DNA of 64,000 bases, from NCBI GenBank assembly GCA_030683005.1, contig JAUXMY010000008.1, forward strand, positions 124,001 through 188,000, given 5' to 3'. This DNA comes from Caulobacter sp. (GTDB lineage: Bacteria > Pseudomonadota > Alphaproteobacteria > Caulobacterales > Caulobacteraceae). The translations under genes and the position numbers were made by a program. The notes under the pieces were generated by a model. That model was not told the origin of the DNA and did no database searches. It worked only from the letters and a program-made list of their open reading frames with translations. This document shows positions 15,185-24,402 of the stretch, in pieces; the first letter of the stretch is position 1, and each line of letters opens with the position of its first letter.

Positions 15185-15988
15185 ATGGACACGACGCTCG
15201 GCCTGCCGGCCATCCGCACAATCGGTCTTTCCGCGCCCTTCGGCTGGCTGGCCGAGGGCTGGCGCGACCTGATGAAGGCGCCCGGACCGCTGCTGCTCTA
15301 CGGCCTGGCCGTCGCGGCGGCGAGCTTCGCGCTGTGCTACGGCGTCTACGCCACCAACGGCACGTTCTGGGTGCTGGCCCTGACGGCCGGATTCGTGATC
15401 ATCGCGCCGATCCTGGCCATGGGCCCCTACGAAGCCGGCCGCCGGCTGGACCTGGGAGAGCGCCCGCGCCTGGGCCAGATCCTCTTCGTCCGCTCCGCCT
15501 TCCGCCAGGATGTCGCCTATCTCAGCCTGCTGCTGGTGCTGATTTATTTCCTGTGGGGCCGGATCGCCCAGATCGTCTACGGCCTGTCGACCTTTCACGT
15601 TCACCGCGACGTGGAGTCGCTGGTCGCCTTCGCCATCGGCTCGAGCGAGGGACACGGCATGCTGATGATCGGCGCCCTGACCGGCGGCGTTCTGGCCTTC
15701 GTGACCTATGCCCTGGTGGTCGTGTCGGCCCCGATGCTGCTCAACCCCAACGCCAATGTGTTCGCGGCGGTGGCGACCAGTGTGCGGGCGGTCAACGCCA
15801 ACTTCTTCCCGCTGCTGCTGTGGGCGGTGATCATCACTGCGCTGCTGCTGCTGTCCGCCGCGACCGGGTTCCTGGCGCTGGTCGTCGTCTTCCCCTGGCT
15901 GGGCCTCGCCAGCTGGCGGGCCTACAGGGCGCTGGCCGATGACATCGACCGGCGGAGCGATCAGGCCGCCGGCGGCGTCATCGCATAG
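15185..15988 (+). CDS. DUF2189 family integral membrane protein
   Basis: A 267-residue protein with about six transmembrane segments: LLLYGLAVAAASFALCYGVY, FWVLALTAGFVIIAPILAMG, YLSLLLVLIYFLWG, LMIGALTGGVLAFVTYALVV, FPLLLWAVIITALLLLSAA and a final GFLALVVVFPWLG. The sequence MGPYEAGRRLDLGERP between segments 2 and 3 is the hallmark of DUF2189. ATG 15185 has GGAGG 5-6 nt upstream and removes a non-hydrophobic leader. Function is unknown; a suggestion of c-type oxidase subunit I relation in databases is not supported here by any haem ligand pattern. Its last 28 bp overlap the convergent hslO gene. Confidence 0.85.
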   Translation: MDTTLGLPAIRTIGLSAPFGWLAEGWRDLMKAPGPLLLYGLAVAAASFALCYGVYATNGTFWVLALTAGFVIIAPILAMGPYEAGRRLDLGERPRLGQILFVRSAFRQDVAYLSLLLVLIYFLWGRIAQIVYGLSTFHVHRDVESLVAFAIGSSEGHGMLMIGALTGGVLAFVTYALVVVSAPMLLNPNANVFAAVATSVRAVNANFFPLLLWAVIITALLLLSAATGFLALVVVFPWLGLASWRAYRALADDIDRRSDQAAGGVIA

Positions 15989-16863
15989 ACGCGGGAGCAG
16001 TATTCGCAGGTCACCCGGATCTTGCCGTCCTCCTCGACCATCTCGATCCGCTCCTCGTCGGTGAAGCTGGCCAGGACCGTGACGATCCGCTCCTCGGTGC
16101 AACGGCAGGAGGCCCGCAACGGCCGGGGTTCGAACACCCGCACGCCGTCCTCGTTGAACAGCCGCCACAGCAGGGTGTCGGCCGGCAACGTCGGGTCGAG
16201 CAGTTCATCCTCGCGGGTAGTGTCGAACAGGATCTGGGCCCGGGTCCAGGCGTCCTCGGTCGAGCCGCGCGCCGCGTCGGCGGCGATGTTCTGGATCAAC
16301 AGGCCGCCGGCGCGCCACAGGGGTCCCTCACCGGTGTCGACCTGCCCGACGGCCAGCCGGATGCGGGTCGGGGTCTGTTCGGACTGGGCGAAATACTCTT
16401 CGGCGCACAGGGCCAGGGTGTCGCCCTCGATTGAGGTCACGCCCTGGTAGCGGTCCATGTCCGGCCCCTGGTCGATGGTCATGATAAAGACGCCCTTGCC
16501 CAGCAGAGCGCGCGCGCCGGGCCGGGCCTCGTCGGCCATCACCGCCGCCAGCCGCTCGGCGTCGAAGCGGCAGTAGCCGCGCATCGAGCCCTCGGTGTCG
16601 TAGTCGACCACCACATAGGCCACCGGGCCGTCGCCCTGGGCCTGGACGATCAGCCGGCCGTCGAACTTCAGGCTCGACCCGACCAGCGCCGCCAGGGCGC
16701 AGGCCTCGCCCAGCAGGTTGGCGACCGGCAGCGGATAGTCGTGCCGGGTCAGGATTTCGTGCACGGAGGCGCCCAGGCGCACGATGCGGCCGCGCACGGG
16801 CCAGCCCTCGATCTGGAAGGCGGCGACAAGATCGTCGGCGGGGAGGTTCAGGGTCTCGCTCAT
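15961..16863 (-). CDS. hslO: Hsp33 redox-regulated chaperone
   Basis: A 300-residue Hsp33, a cytoplasmic holdase that is switched on by oxidation and protects unfolding proteins during oxidative heat stress. The redox zinc site is complete: C253-R-C255 and C286-E-Y-C289, which is the CxC / CxxC pattern of the family. The N-terminal domain shows LLGEACALAALVGSSLKFDG and GPVAYVVVDYDTEGSMRGYC. It lies upstream of the argD-argF cluster on the same strand, separated by two small genes, and converges with the DUF2189 gene with a 28-bp overlap at the 3' ends. Confidence 0.95.
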   Translation of the reverse strand: MSETLNLPADDLVAAFQIEGWPVRGRIVRLGASVHEILTRHDYPLPVANLLGEACALAALVGSSLKFDGRLIVQAQGDGPVAYVVVDYDTEGSMRGYCRFDAERLAAVMADEARPGARALLGKGVFIMTIDQGPDMDRYQGVTSIEGDTLALCAEEYFAQSEQTPTRIRLAVGQVDTGEGPLWRAGGLLIQNIAADAARGSTEDAWTRAQILFDTTREDELLDPTLPADTLLWRLFNEDGVRVFEPRPLRASCRCTEERIVTVLASFTDEERIEMVEEDGKIRVTCEYCSRVYAMTPPAA

Positions 16864-17084
16864 GGGGCGGCCATATAGGGGTTCATGGGCCCGGTTGCGA
16901 GCCGCGAGCGTGCGAGGCGTCGAAACCGGTCCCGCTTTTCAAGACCCCATGTCGCCACTCGCCCTGCCGGAGACCTTTGGTCGCGGCCTGTCCATCCGCC
17001 CGCTTCCTGTCGCGCAGAGTAATGCGACGCCTCAAGCCGGCGGAGGGAAGGTCGCGTCCAGATCACAGGCCGGACGGCTTGCCG

Positions 17085-17711
17085 TCAGCCGAAGACCTTC
17101 AACATGGTGTTGGAGATCGTCACCACCACGCCCACGCCGCCCATGATCAACCAGCCCTGCTGACGAATGGCGGCTTGAAGATCGGCGCGCAGATTGGCGA
17201 TCTCCAGCCGCACCTCGGCGATGTCGGACGTTGTGGCCATGTTCGTGATGTCAGATTTCGTAGCCATGTTCGCGATATCGGACTTCGTGGCCATGTTCGC
17301 GATGTCGGACTTCGTAGCCATGTTCGCGATGTCGGACCTCGTAGCCATGTTCTCGATGTCGGACCTCGTAGCCATGTTCGCGATGTCGGACTTCGTGGCC
17401 ATGTTCGCGATATCGGACTTCGTGGCCATGTTTGACCTCAGCGCATCCATACTCGACCTCAGCGCGTCAATGTCGCTGCTGGTCGACGCGCTCAGGGCCT
17501 CGATATCTGCCTTGGTCGCCAGCCGGAGCAACTCGAGGTCGCTCTTCGTCGCCATGTCGGCGACATCCGCCTTTGTCGCCAGATGGCTGATGTCGGGCAT
17601 CGAGGCGGCGTGCTGGAAGACCGACACCACAGCCTCGGCCACGCCTTCGGGCATTCCCGCTTCACGGAGCTGCTTTGAGGCGCTCAAGGTGTCGAAGGCG
17701 AACGGCGACAT
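17085..17711 (-). CDS. DUF1640-like protein with a nine-residue tandem repeat
   Basis: The 208-residue product begins FAFDTLSASKQLREAGMPEG, as in bacterial DUF1640/CCDC90-type proteins, and ends with a single hydrophobic anchor GWLIMGGVGVVVTISNTMLK. Between them, about residues 92-164 consist of eight copies of the nine-residue unit NMATKSDIA with minor changes (K to R, A to T/E). Before it are looser versions (LATKADVAD, MATKSDLEL). The repeated part is helical and likely forms an elongated stalk or coiled coil, with the tail in the membrane. At DNA level this is a 27-bp minisatellite (17221-17436) that could vary in copy number by slippage. Function unknown. Confidence 0.75.
   Translation of the reverse strand: MSPFAFDTLSASKQLREAGMPEGVAEAVVSVFQHAASMPDISHLATKADVADMATKSDLELLRLATKADIEALSASTSSDIDALRSSMDALRSNMATKSDIANMATKSDIANMATRSDIENMATRSDIANMATKSDIANMATKSDIANMATKSDITNMATTSDIAEVRLEIANLRADLQAAIRQQGWLIMGGVGVVVTISNTMLKVFG
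17221..17436. repeat. Eight tandem 27-bp units inside the DUF1640-like gene
   Basis: Plus-strand units begin ATGTCGGAC or ATATCGGAC and end ATGTTCGCG, each exactly 27 bp, from 17221 to 17436. Units differ at 1-4 positions, mostly at third codon bases of the minus-strand gene, so the array is under protein-level constraint but still very similar. Confidence 0.95.
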
Positions 17712-17756
17712 GGTCGCAACCTTAGAGGTTGTTCCCGGTTTGTCCAGCCCGGGATG

Positions 17757-18008
17757 CTAGTCCCGAGGTTCGGGGCGTTCCAGCTCTTCCAGCGCCTCGC
17801 TCAGCACGTCCATGCGCTTGGCCAGGGCAACTGCGGCGTCGCGCAGTCCCTGATTGTAGAACCGCGGCCCGAGCTTTTCGGTAACGAAGTCGAGCAGGAA
17901 TTCGGCGTCCATGCCGCCGATCTCGACCTCGCATTCGCGCTTGAGATAGTCGCGCAGCAGATGCGCCAGGTCGCCCCGCGTGGCCCTGTCGAACTCGATG
18001 CCGGCCAT
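17757..18008 (-). CDS. DUF2164 family protein
   Basis: An 83-residue cytoplasmic protein of the DUF2164 family: IEFDRATRGDLAHLLRDYL, then the conserved EVEIGGMDAEFLLDFVTEKL and GPRFYNQGLRDA, which are the family signature. The C-terminal helix (LSEALEELERPEP) is acidic. ATG 18008 gives the usual length. It follows argF on the same strand (24 bp gap), so it is probably the last gene of the argD-argF transcript. Function is not known. Confidence 0.88.
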   Translation of the reverse strand: MAGIEFDRATRGDLAHLLRDYLKRECEVEIGGMDAEFLLDFVTEKLGPRFYNQGLRDAAVALAKRMDVLSEALEELERPEPRD

Positions 18009-18031
18009 GGCGGGGTCTCCGTTTCCGGGCC

Positions 18032-18967
18032 TCAGCCGATCTTGCCGAAGCACCAGGCCAGGATCGACTTCTGGGCGTGGATGCGGTTCTCGGCCTCGTC
18101 CCAGACCAGCGAGCGCGGACCGTCGATGACCGCGTCGGTCACCTCCTCGCCCCGGTGCGCCGGCAGGCAGTGCAGGAAGACCGCGTCCTTGTCCGCCAGC
18201 CCCATCAGGTCCTCGTCGACCTGATAGGACTCGAACGCGTCCAGACGGGCCTCGCCGTCGACGTCGCCCATCGACACCCAGGTGTCGGTGACCACGCAGT
18301 CGGCGCCCTCGACCGCGGCGCGCGGGTCGTCGGTCATCTCCACCCGCCCCTGCTGCTCGGCCGCGCGGGCCAGGTCGTAGAGGTCGGGGTGATAGGCCGC
18401 CGGGCAGGCGATGTTCAGCTTGAAACCCAGCTTGGGCGCCGCATGGATGAAGCTGGCGCAGACGTTGTTGCCGTCACCGACCCAGGCGATGGTCTTGCCG
18501 GTCACCGGCCCCCGATGCTCCTCGAAGGTCAGCAGGTCAGCCATGATCTGGCAGGGATGGCTCTTGTCGGTCAGCCCGTTGATCACCGGGATGGTGGCGT
18601 TCTGGGCGAACAGCTCGACGTCCTCGTGCCGGTTGGCGCGGATCATTACCGCGTCGACCATGCGGGACAGAACCTTGGCCGTGTCGTCGATCGTCTCGCC
18701 GCGACCCAGCTGCATGTCGGACGAGGTCGAGATGATGCCGGCGCCGCCCAGCTGGCGGATGGCGGCGTCGAAGCTGAAGCGGGTGCGGGTCGAGTTCTTC
18801 TCGAAGATCATCGCCAGCGTCCTACCCTCGCCCGGACGGTCGTGGTCGACCATCGCCTGGGTCCAGCCCCGGCGCGAGGCCTTGCGGGTCCGGGCGTCGT
18901 CCAGGATCACCCGCAGGTCGTGGGCGTCCAGCTTCCAGAGGTCGATGAAGTGCCTGACGGTCTTCAT
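18032..18967 (-). CDS. argF: Ornithine carbamoyltransferase
   Basis: Catalyses carbamoyl phosphate plus ornithine to citrulline in arginine synthesis. The 311-residue length is normal. Motifs: carbamoyl-phosphate loop STRTRFSFD (about residue 58), [15 protein letters not shown], the [15 protein letters not shown] block, [11 protein letters not shown], and the ornithine-binding [11 protein letters not shown] with its Cys (about residue 268). The ATG overlaps the argD stop by 4 bp (ATGA), so translation is coupled. It forms an operon argD-argF-DUF2164 on the minus strand. Confidence 0.96.
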   Translation of the reverse strand: MKTVRHFIDLWKLDAHDLRVILDDARTRKASRRGWTQAMVDHDRPGEGRTLAMIFEKNSTRTRFSFDAAIRQLGGAGIISTSSDMQLGRGETIDDTAKVLSRMVDAVMIRANRHEDVELFAQNATIPVINGLTDKSHPCQIMADLLTFEEHRGPVTGKTIAWVGDGNNVCASFIHAAPKLGFKLNIACPAAYHPDLYDLARAAEQQGRVEMTDDPRAAVEGADCVVTDTWVSMGDVDGEARLDAFESYQVDEDLMGLADKDAVFLHCLPAHRGEEVTDAVIDGPRSLVWDEAENRIHAQKSILAWCFGKIG

Positions 18968-20181
18968 GTCGCCGCCTTCGCCCGAACAACCTCGCAGGTC
19001 TTCTCGAGCTTCTCGACCACCTCGCGGGCCTCCTCAACGGTCAGGTTCAGCGGCGGCAGCAGGCGCACGCAGTTGTCGCCGCCGCCGGCCACCAGCAGAT
19101 GCTGGTCACGGGCCAGGGCCATGAACTCGCGGTTCACCGGGACCAGCTTGAGGCCGATCAGGAAGCCCTTGCCCCGCACGTCGAGGATGACGTCCGGAAA
19201 GCGGTCCTTCAGACCGGTCAGCTGCTGGTTGAAGTAGCCCGCCACGTCACGGACGTTGGCCAGGGTCTCTTCCTTGCTGATCTCGTCGAAGGCGGCCAGG
19301 CCGACGGCCATGGCCAGCGGGTTGCCGCCGAAGGTCGAGCCGTGGACGCCGACGGTCATGCCCTTGGCCGCTTCCGCCGAGGCCAGGCAGGCCCCGACGG
19401 GGAAACCGCCGCCCAGGGCCTTGGCCACACACATGATGTCCGGCGCCGCGTCCTCGGCCCAGTCATGGGCAAACAGCCTGCCCGTGCGGCCCATGCCGCA
19501 CTGCACTTCGTCGTAGATCAGGATAACGCCATGCTCGCGGGTCAGCGCCCGCAGGCCGGTCAGGCAGTGTTCGGGCATGGCGCGCGCGCCGCCCTCGCCC
19601 TGCACCGGCTCGACGATGATCGCCGCCGTCGTCGGGTTGGCGATGGCCGCCTTGATGGCCTCGTGGTCGCCCCAGGTCAGCTGGCTGTAGCCCGGCAGGC
19701 GCGGACCGAAGCCCTCGACGTAGCCCGGGTTGCCGGCGGCGTTGATGGCCGCGTAGCTGCGGCCGTGGAACGAGCCGTCAAAGCCATAGATCTCGACCCG
19801 CTCGGGGTTGCCGCCGGCGGTGTGATACTTGCGGGCCGTCTTCAGCGCGCACTCGATCGCCTCGGTGCCCGAGTTGGTGAAGAACACCACGTCGGCGAAG
19901 GTTGCGTCGGTCAGCCGCCGGGCAAGCTCTTCCTGGCCCGGTATGCGGAAGATGTTGGAGACGTGCCAGAGCTTGTCGGCCTGCTCTTTCAGAACCTCGA
20001 CGAGGCGCGGATGGCAGTGGCCCAGACCGTTGGTGGCGATGCCCGCCACGCAGTCCAGGTATTCCTCACCCTTGGTGTCCCACAGACGCGCGCCTCGGCC
20101 GCGTTCAACCGCCAGAGGGGCGCGGTTGTAGACCCCCATGATGTGGTCGGAGGACGGGGCGGTGGTCGTGGGCGTGCTCAA
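18964..20181 (-). CDS. argD: Acetylornithine aminotransferase
   Basis: PLP class-III aminotransferase that converts N-acetylglutamate semialdehyde to N-acetylornithine in arginine synthesis (such enzymes often also serve in lysine synthesis). The 405-residue protein shows [58 protein letters not shown] and the PLP Lys in [17 protein letters not shown], followed by [11 protein letters not shown]. Starts at ATG 20181 and overlaps argF by 4 bp. The region upstream (20184-20238) can fold into a two-part hairpin that may affect expression. Confidence 0.95.
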   Translation of the reverse strand: MSTPTTTAPSSDHIMGVYNRAPLAVERGRGARLWDTKGEEYLDCVAGIATNGLGHCHPRLVEVLKEQADKLWHVSNIFRIPGQEELARRLTDATFADVVFFTNSGTEAIECALKTARKYHTAGGNPERVEIYGFDGSFHGRSYAAINAAGNPGYVEGFGPRLPGYSQLTWGDHEAIKAAIANPTTAAIIVEPVQGEGGARAMPEHCLTGLRALTREHGVILIYDEVQCGMGRTGRLFAHDWAEDAAPDIMCVAKALGGGFPVGACLASAEAAKGMTVGVHGSTFGGNPLAMAVGLAAFDEISKEETLANVRDVAGYFNQQLTGLKDRFPDVILDVRGKGFLIGLKLVPVNREFMALARDQHLLVAGGGDNCVRLLPPLNLTVEEAREVVEKLEKTCEVVRAKAAT

Positions 20182-20183
20182 GG

Positions 20184-20238
20184 AAGCCTCCCTAAAGCGA
20201 GAAAGTCCCCGGCGGTTTGCACGGGGACAGGAAGGCTT
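20184..20238 (-). promoter_or_regulatory. Leader hairpin upstream of argD
   Basis: AAGCCT (20184-20189) pairs with AGGCTT (20233-20238), and inside it GTCCCCG (20205-20211) pairs perfectly with CGGGGAC (20222-20228). It lies within the argD 5' untranslated region. No leader peptide with Arg codons was found, so the role is open. Confidence 0.35.
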
Positions 20239-20298
20239 GGCGTTGTCGCGGGAGAGCGCCGGAATGTCAATGCGTTGCGCTGACCGGCGACCCCGGCG

Positions 20299-21189
20299 TC
20301 AGCGCGCCGCCTCCGCCGTCAGCGCCATCTGCACGGCCAGAAAGGCCGCCTTCTCGATGGTCGACGGATCAACCACCTCCATGGTGTCCTGCGGCGTGTG
20401 GATCAGGCCCAGGATCCGGGGCGGCGGGCCGGACGGCCGCTCTCCCTTCGCCAGCTGCGCCATGAAGCCCTCCAGCACATCGACCTCGGCCGCTGGCAGA
20501 TAGCTGAACGACGTCGAGGGGATCAGCGCCTTGCGGAACGCCAGATGGTCGCTCGGCGGATAGGCCTGCAGGCCGCGGCAGGTCTCCCTGGCCGCCTGGC
20601 AGGCCGCCTTGACGACAGCCTCGAGCGGAGCGTCCACCGGCGTGGTTGCGGCGGCGTAGAACGGCGTATCGCCGTAGGCGTTGATGTCGAAGTTGAACAC
20701 CGCCCCGACCCGTTGGCCGTCCGGACTGGCGGCATAGGCGGCGGCGCCGAGCAGGCCGCGCTCCTCCTGATCGAAAAAGACGATGCGCAGGCCGCGCGTG
20801 AAGGTCGTGGCCTTCAGCGCGTCCGCCGCCCGCAGCAGGGCGACGACCGAGGCGGCGTTGTCGACCACACCGTTGACCAGCGTGCCGTCCTGCAGAACCA
20901 GCGCGTCATAGTGGGCGGTCAGCAGGATGTCCTTCTCGCCGCCGGCGGCGAGGGTCACCACGACGTTGTAGCCTTCCGGCGCGCCGGGTTTGCCGCTGTT
21001 GAAGGGGCGGACCTCGTAGGTCAATCCGCGGGCCTCGAGCAGCCCCCTGAGCACTGCGAGCCGCTCGGCCTGGGTCGGCTTGTCGAAGGCCGCGACCTCC
21101 TCTGCGACCGTGGCCGGCGCCGCGAGGACGGGCGCGGCGACGCCGCAGAGCATGAAGCTGGCGAGCGCCAGCGCCTTGAACATCCTCAT
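20299..21189 (-). CDS. Exported M28-type metallopeptidase
   Basis: A 296-residue zinc peptidase of the M28 (aminopeptidase S/Y-like) fold with a signal peptide (LALASFMLCGVAAPVLA, cleavage before APATV). Metal and catalytic residues in order: His in LTAHYDAL, Asp in NGVVDNAASV, the Glu pair in FFDQEERGLLGAA, Asp in FNFDINAYGD, and His in PPSDHLAFRK. The usual DNASG turn reads DNAAS here. Two Cys (QAARETCRG region) may form a disulfide. GGGGGAG stands before ATG 21189. It probably trims peptides in the periplasm. The ABC-2 permease gene lies just upstream on the same strand (23 bp). Confidence 0.85.
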   Translation of the reverse strand: MRMFKALALASFMLCGVAAPVLAAPATVAEEVAAFDKPTQAERLAVLRGLLEARGLTYEVRPFNSGKPGAPEGYNVVVTLAAGGEKDILLTAHYDALVLQDGTLVNGVVDNAASVVALLRAADALKATTFTRGLRIVFFDQEERGLLGAAAYAASPDGQRVGAVFNFDINAYGDTPFYAAATTPVDAPLEAVVKAACQAARETCRGLQAYPPSDHLAFRKALIPSTSFSYLPAAEVDVLEGFMAQLAKGERPSGPPPRILGLIHTPQDTMEVVDPSTIEKAAFLAVQMALTAEAAR

Positions 21190-21212
21190 GGTACTCCCCC
21201 TCAATGCGGACC

Positions 21213-22034
21213 CTAGGTCTTCAGCCGCCAGCCGGTGACGAACATTCGCCAGCACCAGAGGAACAGTGCGATGTTCAGGACCGCCACCATGATCACCCCC
21301 GTCAGAAGGCTGCCGTCGGCGTGACCGATGAAGCCGTAGCGGAAGCCGTCGATCAGATAGAAGAACGGGTTGAAATGGCTGGCGGTGCGGAAGGGCTCGG
21401 GCAACCGGTCGACGAGGTAGAAGGTCCCCGACAGGAAGGTCATCGGCATGATCAGGAAGTTGGTGATCGCCGACAGGTGATCGAACTTCTCCGACCACAG
21501 CCCCGTCACGATGCCGACGAAGCCTAGGATCAACGAGGCGCCGACGCTGAAATAAACAACCGCCCACAGGTGGTCGATGCCCAGGTTGGTGAAAGGCAGA
21601 AAGGCGATGGTGATCGCGGTGACCGTTCCAACCACCACGCCTCGGGTAGCGGCGCCGAGGGCGAAGGCCATCACCTGCTCAAGCGCCGACAGCGGCGGGG
21701 TCAGGAAGTCCGGCGTCAGCCCCATCATCTTGGCCTGCAGCAGGCTGGAGGAGGAGTTGGCGAAGGCGTTGTTCAGAATGGCCATCATGATCAGGCCCGG
21801 CGCCACGAACTCCGAGAACGGCGTCCCGTGGATCGGCGGCGCGGCGCCGCGCACCGCGACTACGAAGACCATCATATAGAGCAGCGTGGTGACGACCGGC
21901 GCGGCCAGGGTCTGCATCCAGACCTTGCGGAACCGGCTGACCTCCTTGGTGTAGAGGGTCACGAAGCCGGTCCAGTTGAACCCGGCATAGTCGCGGGGCT
22001 GTGGCGGAACGACGCTTTCGGCCATGTCTTTCAT
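21213..22034 (-). CDS. ABC-2 type transporter permease
   Basis: A 273-residue integral inner-membrane permease of the ABC-2 family (YadH-like), with six predicted transmembrane segments and the characteristic ABC-2 block FVAPGLIMMAILNNAFANSS and LIMPMTFLSGTFYLVDRLPE. Such proteins pair with an ATPase to export polysaccharides, drugs or lipids, but no ATPase gene is adjacent, so the partner must be elsewhere. Start at ATG 22034 or 22025 is ambiguous. It is transcribed divergently from gcrA and shares about 245 bp of regulatory DNA with it. The substrate cannot be deduced. Confidence 0.88.
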   Translation of the reverse strand: MKDMAESVVPPQPRDYAGFNWTGFVTLYTKEVSRFRKVWMQTLAAPVVTTLLYMMVFVVAVRGAAPPIHGTPFSEFVAPGLIMMAILNNAFANSSSSLLQAKMMGLTPDFLTPPLSALEQVMAFALGAATRGVVVGTVTAITIAFLPFTNLGIDHLWAVVYFSVGASLILGFVGIVTGLWSEKFDHLSAITNFLIMPMTFLSGTFYLVDRLPEPFRTASHFNPFFYLIDGFRYGFIGHADGSLLTGVIMVAVLNIALFLWCWRMFVTGWRLKT

Positions 22035-22091
22035 CGCCCCTAGGTGCCCCCGCATCGCTTTCCGCGCAAGGCGCCGGCGAAATTCGGCGAT

Positions 22092-22179
22092 GAATCCGGC
22101 GTCGCCAGTCTGGAATCAAGATGTTGAATCTGTGGACAGACAAGATGGCGCCTATTGTGCCGGTTAACAGAAGGTTTAC
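22092..22179 (+). promoter_or_regulatory. gcrA regulatory region: GANTC sites, CtrA-like box
   Basis: Three GAATC (GANTC, CcrM methylation) sites stand at 22092-22096, 22113-22117 and 22126-22130. A TGTGGACAG at 22131-22139 is similar to a DnaA box, and TTAA-N7-TTTAC at 22164-22179 differs by one base from the CtrA consensus TTAA-N7-TTAAC. In Caulobacter, gcrA is known to be activated by DnaA and repressed by CtrA; this arrangement fits that circuit. Confidence 0.6.
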
Positions 22180-22281
22180 GATATCTGGTAGCAGGACAGC
22201 TCGAAGGGCTGTCCGAACACAAAATGTAGGGTCGACGGCGCGGGGGCGTCTTAGGCTCTCCCAGGCAGATGAGGGTTGATC

Positions 22282-22806
22282 ATGGGCTGGACCGACGAAC
22301 GGGTTACGACTCTCAAGAAACTCTGGCTCGACGGCCTGTCGGCCAGCCAGATCGCCAAGCAGCTGGGCGGGGTGACCCGCAACGCCGTCATCGGCAAGGT
22401 TCACCGCCTCGGTCTGTCGGGACGCGCCGCGCCCTCGCAGCCCGCCCGCCCTGCCTTCAAGGCCCCGCGCCCGGCCCGTCCGGTCGCAACCGCCCCGGCC
22501 ACGCCGCGCCGCATGGTCGCCGAGCCGAGCGCGCCGGTCGTGGTCAGCAACGGCCCGACCCTGCCCCAGCCGGTGCACCGCATCGAGGAGCCGGGCAGCG
22601 CCACGGTGCTGACGCTCGGCGCCCACATGTGCAAGTGGCCGATCGGCGATCCGTCGACCGACGGCTTCACCTTCTGCGGCCGCCGCAACGGCGAACACGG
22701 CCCCTACTGCCGTGAACACGCCCAGGTCGCCTACCAGCAGCCGCAGCCCGGCAAGAAGAAGGGCGGGGCCACGGAACTGGCCCGCTCGCTGCGCCGCTAC
22801 ATCTGA
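22282..22806 (+). CDS. gcrA: Cell cycle regulator GcrA
   Basis: GcrA is a sigma70-associated transcription co-activator of alphaproteobacteria that acts at promoters carrying methylated GANTC. The N-terminus (WTDERVTTLKKLWLDGLSAS, then QIAKQLGGVTRNAVIGKVHR) is the near-invariant DNA-binding domain; a Pro/Ala-rich linker (about residues 48-100) follows; the C-terminal part has MCKWPIGDPSTDGFTFCGRR with Cys pairs and the final YCREHAQVAYQ, the sigma-binding region. ATG 22282 matches the usual start; an in-frame TTG 6 nt upstream is less likely. At 174 residues it has normal length. It stands alone, and is divergent from an ABC-2 permease. Confidence 0.96.
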   Translation: MGWTDERVTTLKKLWLDGLSASQIAKQLGGVTRNAVIGKVHRLGLSGRAAPSQPARPAFKAPRPARPVATAPATPRRMVAEPSAPVVVSNGPTLPQPVHRIEEPGSATVLTLGAHMCKWPIGDPSTDGFTFCGRRNGEHGPYCREHAQVAYQQPQPGKKKGGATELARSLRRYI

Positions 22807-22816
22807 CGCCCATCAC

Positions 22817-22912
22817 TGTCATCCCGGACAGCCGCCAGGCTGATCCGGGACCCAGTGAGCGGCGTCTGCGGGGTCCCGGCTCTTCGCGCTGCGCGCTTCG
22901 GCCGGGATGACA
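22817..22912. repeat. Intergenic inverted repeat, family D
   Basis: TGTCATCCCGG (22817-22827) and CCGGGATGACA (22902-22912) are perfect 11-bp ends. Inside, GGGACCC and GGGTCCC pair as well. The element fills the gap between gcrA and xseA. Similar repeats are common in alphaproteobacteria. Confidence 0.8.
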
Positions 22913-22928
22913 GCTATAAGGAACCGGC

Positions 22929-24374
22929 ATGACCGATTCCGCCGACTCCCCCTCCAACGCCCAGGCCTATTCCGTCTCGGAACTGGCGTTCGCGCTCAAG
23001 CGGACGCTGGAGGACGCCTATGGCTTTGTGCGGCTGCGGGGCGAGCTGTCGAAAGTCACCCACCACGCCAGCGGCCACGTCTACCTGACCCTCAAGGACG
23101 ACAAGGCCGCCATCGACGGCGTGGTCTGGAAGGGCAGCGTGCGCGGCCTGTCGGTTCGGCCCGAACAGGGGCTGGAGGTGATCGTCACCGGCCGCATCAC
23201 CACCTTCCCCGCCGGGTCCCGCTACCAGATCGTCATCGAGACCATGGAGGCCGCCGGCGTCGGCGCCCTGCTGGCCCAGCTCGAACGCCTCAAGCAGAAG
23301 CTGGCCGCCGAGGGCCTGTTCGCCGCCGAGCGCAAACAGCGCCTGCCCGCCATGCCCGCCACGATCGGCGTGATCACCAGTCCGACCGGCGCGGTGATCC
23401 GCGACATCCTGCATCGCATACGCGACCGCTGGCCCTGCCGGGTCGTGGTCTGGCCGGTGGTCGTCCAGGGCGACGCCGCCGCCGGGCAGGTCGCCGCCGC
23501 CATCCGGGGTTTCAACGCCATGGAGCCGGGCGGCGCGGTTCCTCGTCCCGACATCCTGATCGTCGCCCGGGGCGGCGGCTCGGTGGAGGACCTCTGGGCC
23601 TTCAATGACGAGGCCCTGGCCCGCGCGGTGGCCGAGGGGACCATCCCGCTGATTTCGGCGGTCGGGCACGAGACCGACACCACGCTCATCGATTTTGTCT
23701 CCGACCGCCGGGCGCCGACGCCGACCGCCGCCGCCGAGATGGCCACGCCGGTGCTGGCCGAGCTCAAAGGGCTGATCAGCGACTACGACCGGCGCCTGAA
23801 CCAGTGCGGCGGCCGGGCGATCGAGACCCGGCGCGAGCGACTGACCGCCCTGTCGCGCGGCCTGCCCCGGCCCGCCGACATCCTGGCCATGGCCCGGCAG
23901 CGGCTGGACTACGCCGCCAGCCACCTGACCATGGGCCTGCGCCGCAACGTCGACCTGCAAGCCCGCAGGCTGGACCAAATCGCCGCGCCGCTGCGGCCGG
24001 CCCTGTTGTCGGGCCGACGCGACCAGCTCTCTGCGCGGCTGGACCAGCTCAGCCTGCGCCTCAACGCTGCCCTGCCTCGCAAGCTGGAGGCCGATCGACT
24101 GCGTCTGGCCAGCCTCGACAAGCTGCGCCTGACGCTGAACCCCAAAAGGCCGCCTCGACCCGGCTTCGTGCTGGTGACCCGGCCGGACGGGTCGACGATC
24201 CCGCGCGGCGGCGACCTGTCCGCCGGAGAGGTCGTGCGTCTGATGTTCGAGGACGCCACCCGCGAGGCGGTGATCGACGGCGCGTCCGCGACCGCCGCGT
24301 CGCCGACGCCGGCCCAGCGGCCCGCGCCGAAAAAGCCGTCATCGCCGCCCGCCGGACAGGGCGACCTGTTCTAG
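22929..24374 (+). CDS. xseA: Exodeoxyribonuclease VII large subunit
   Basis: The 481-residue large subunit of exonuclease VII, which with XseB degrades single-stranded DNA in repair. Motifs: N-terminal OB fold ([40 protein letters not shown]), catalytic region with [17 protein letters not shown] and [15 protein letters not shown], then [20 protein letters not shown] with the key H-E-x-D, and a long helical C-terminus with SxR repeats ([18 protein letters not shown]). Ends with the polar tail [17 protein letters not shown]-type weak Shine-Dalgarno precedes the ATG. xseB is not in the window. Confidence 0.96.
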   Translation: MTDSADSPSNAQAYSVSELAFALKRTLEDAYGFVRLRGELSKVTHHASGHVYLTLKDDKAAIDGVVWKGSVRGLSVRPEQGLEVIVTGRITTFPAGSRYQIVIETMEAAGVGALLAQLERLKQKLAAEGLFAAERKQRLPAMPATIGVITSPTGAVIRDILHRIRDRWPCRVVVWPVVVQGDAAAGQVAAAIRGFNAMEPGGAVPRPDILIVARGGGSVEDLWAFNDEALARAVAEGTIPLISAVGHETDTTLIDFVSDRRAPTPTAAAEMATPVLAELKGLISDYDRRLNQCGGRAIETRRERLTALSRGLPRPADILAMARQRLDYAASHLTMGLRRNVDLQARRLDQIAAPLRPALLSGRRDQLSARLDQLSLRLNAALPRKLEADRLRLASLDKLRLTLNPKRPPRPGFVLVTRPDGSTIPRGGDLSAGEVVRLMFEDATREAVIDGASATAASPTPAQRPAPKKPSSPPAGQGDLF

Positions 24375-24402
24375 CCGCCTCCGGTTCGCTACATTGGCCC
24401 GC

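Noticed and set aside
17221-17436. CRISPR array
   Set aside because: Units are contiguous 27-bp coding repeats without spacers; no cas genes are present.
17194-17760. Rightward frame with MSDFVAMFA repeats
   Set aside because: It is the antisense reading of the 27-bp array; the minus-strand gene has a family-like N-terminus and membrane tail.
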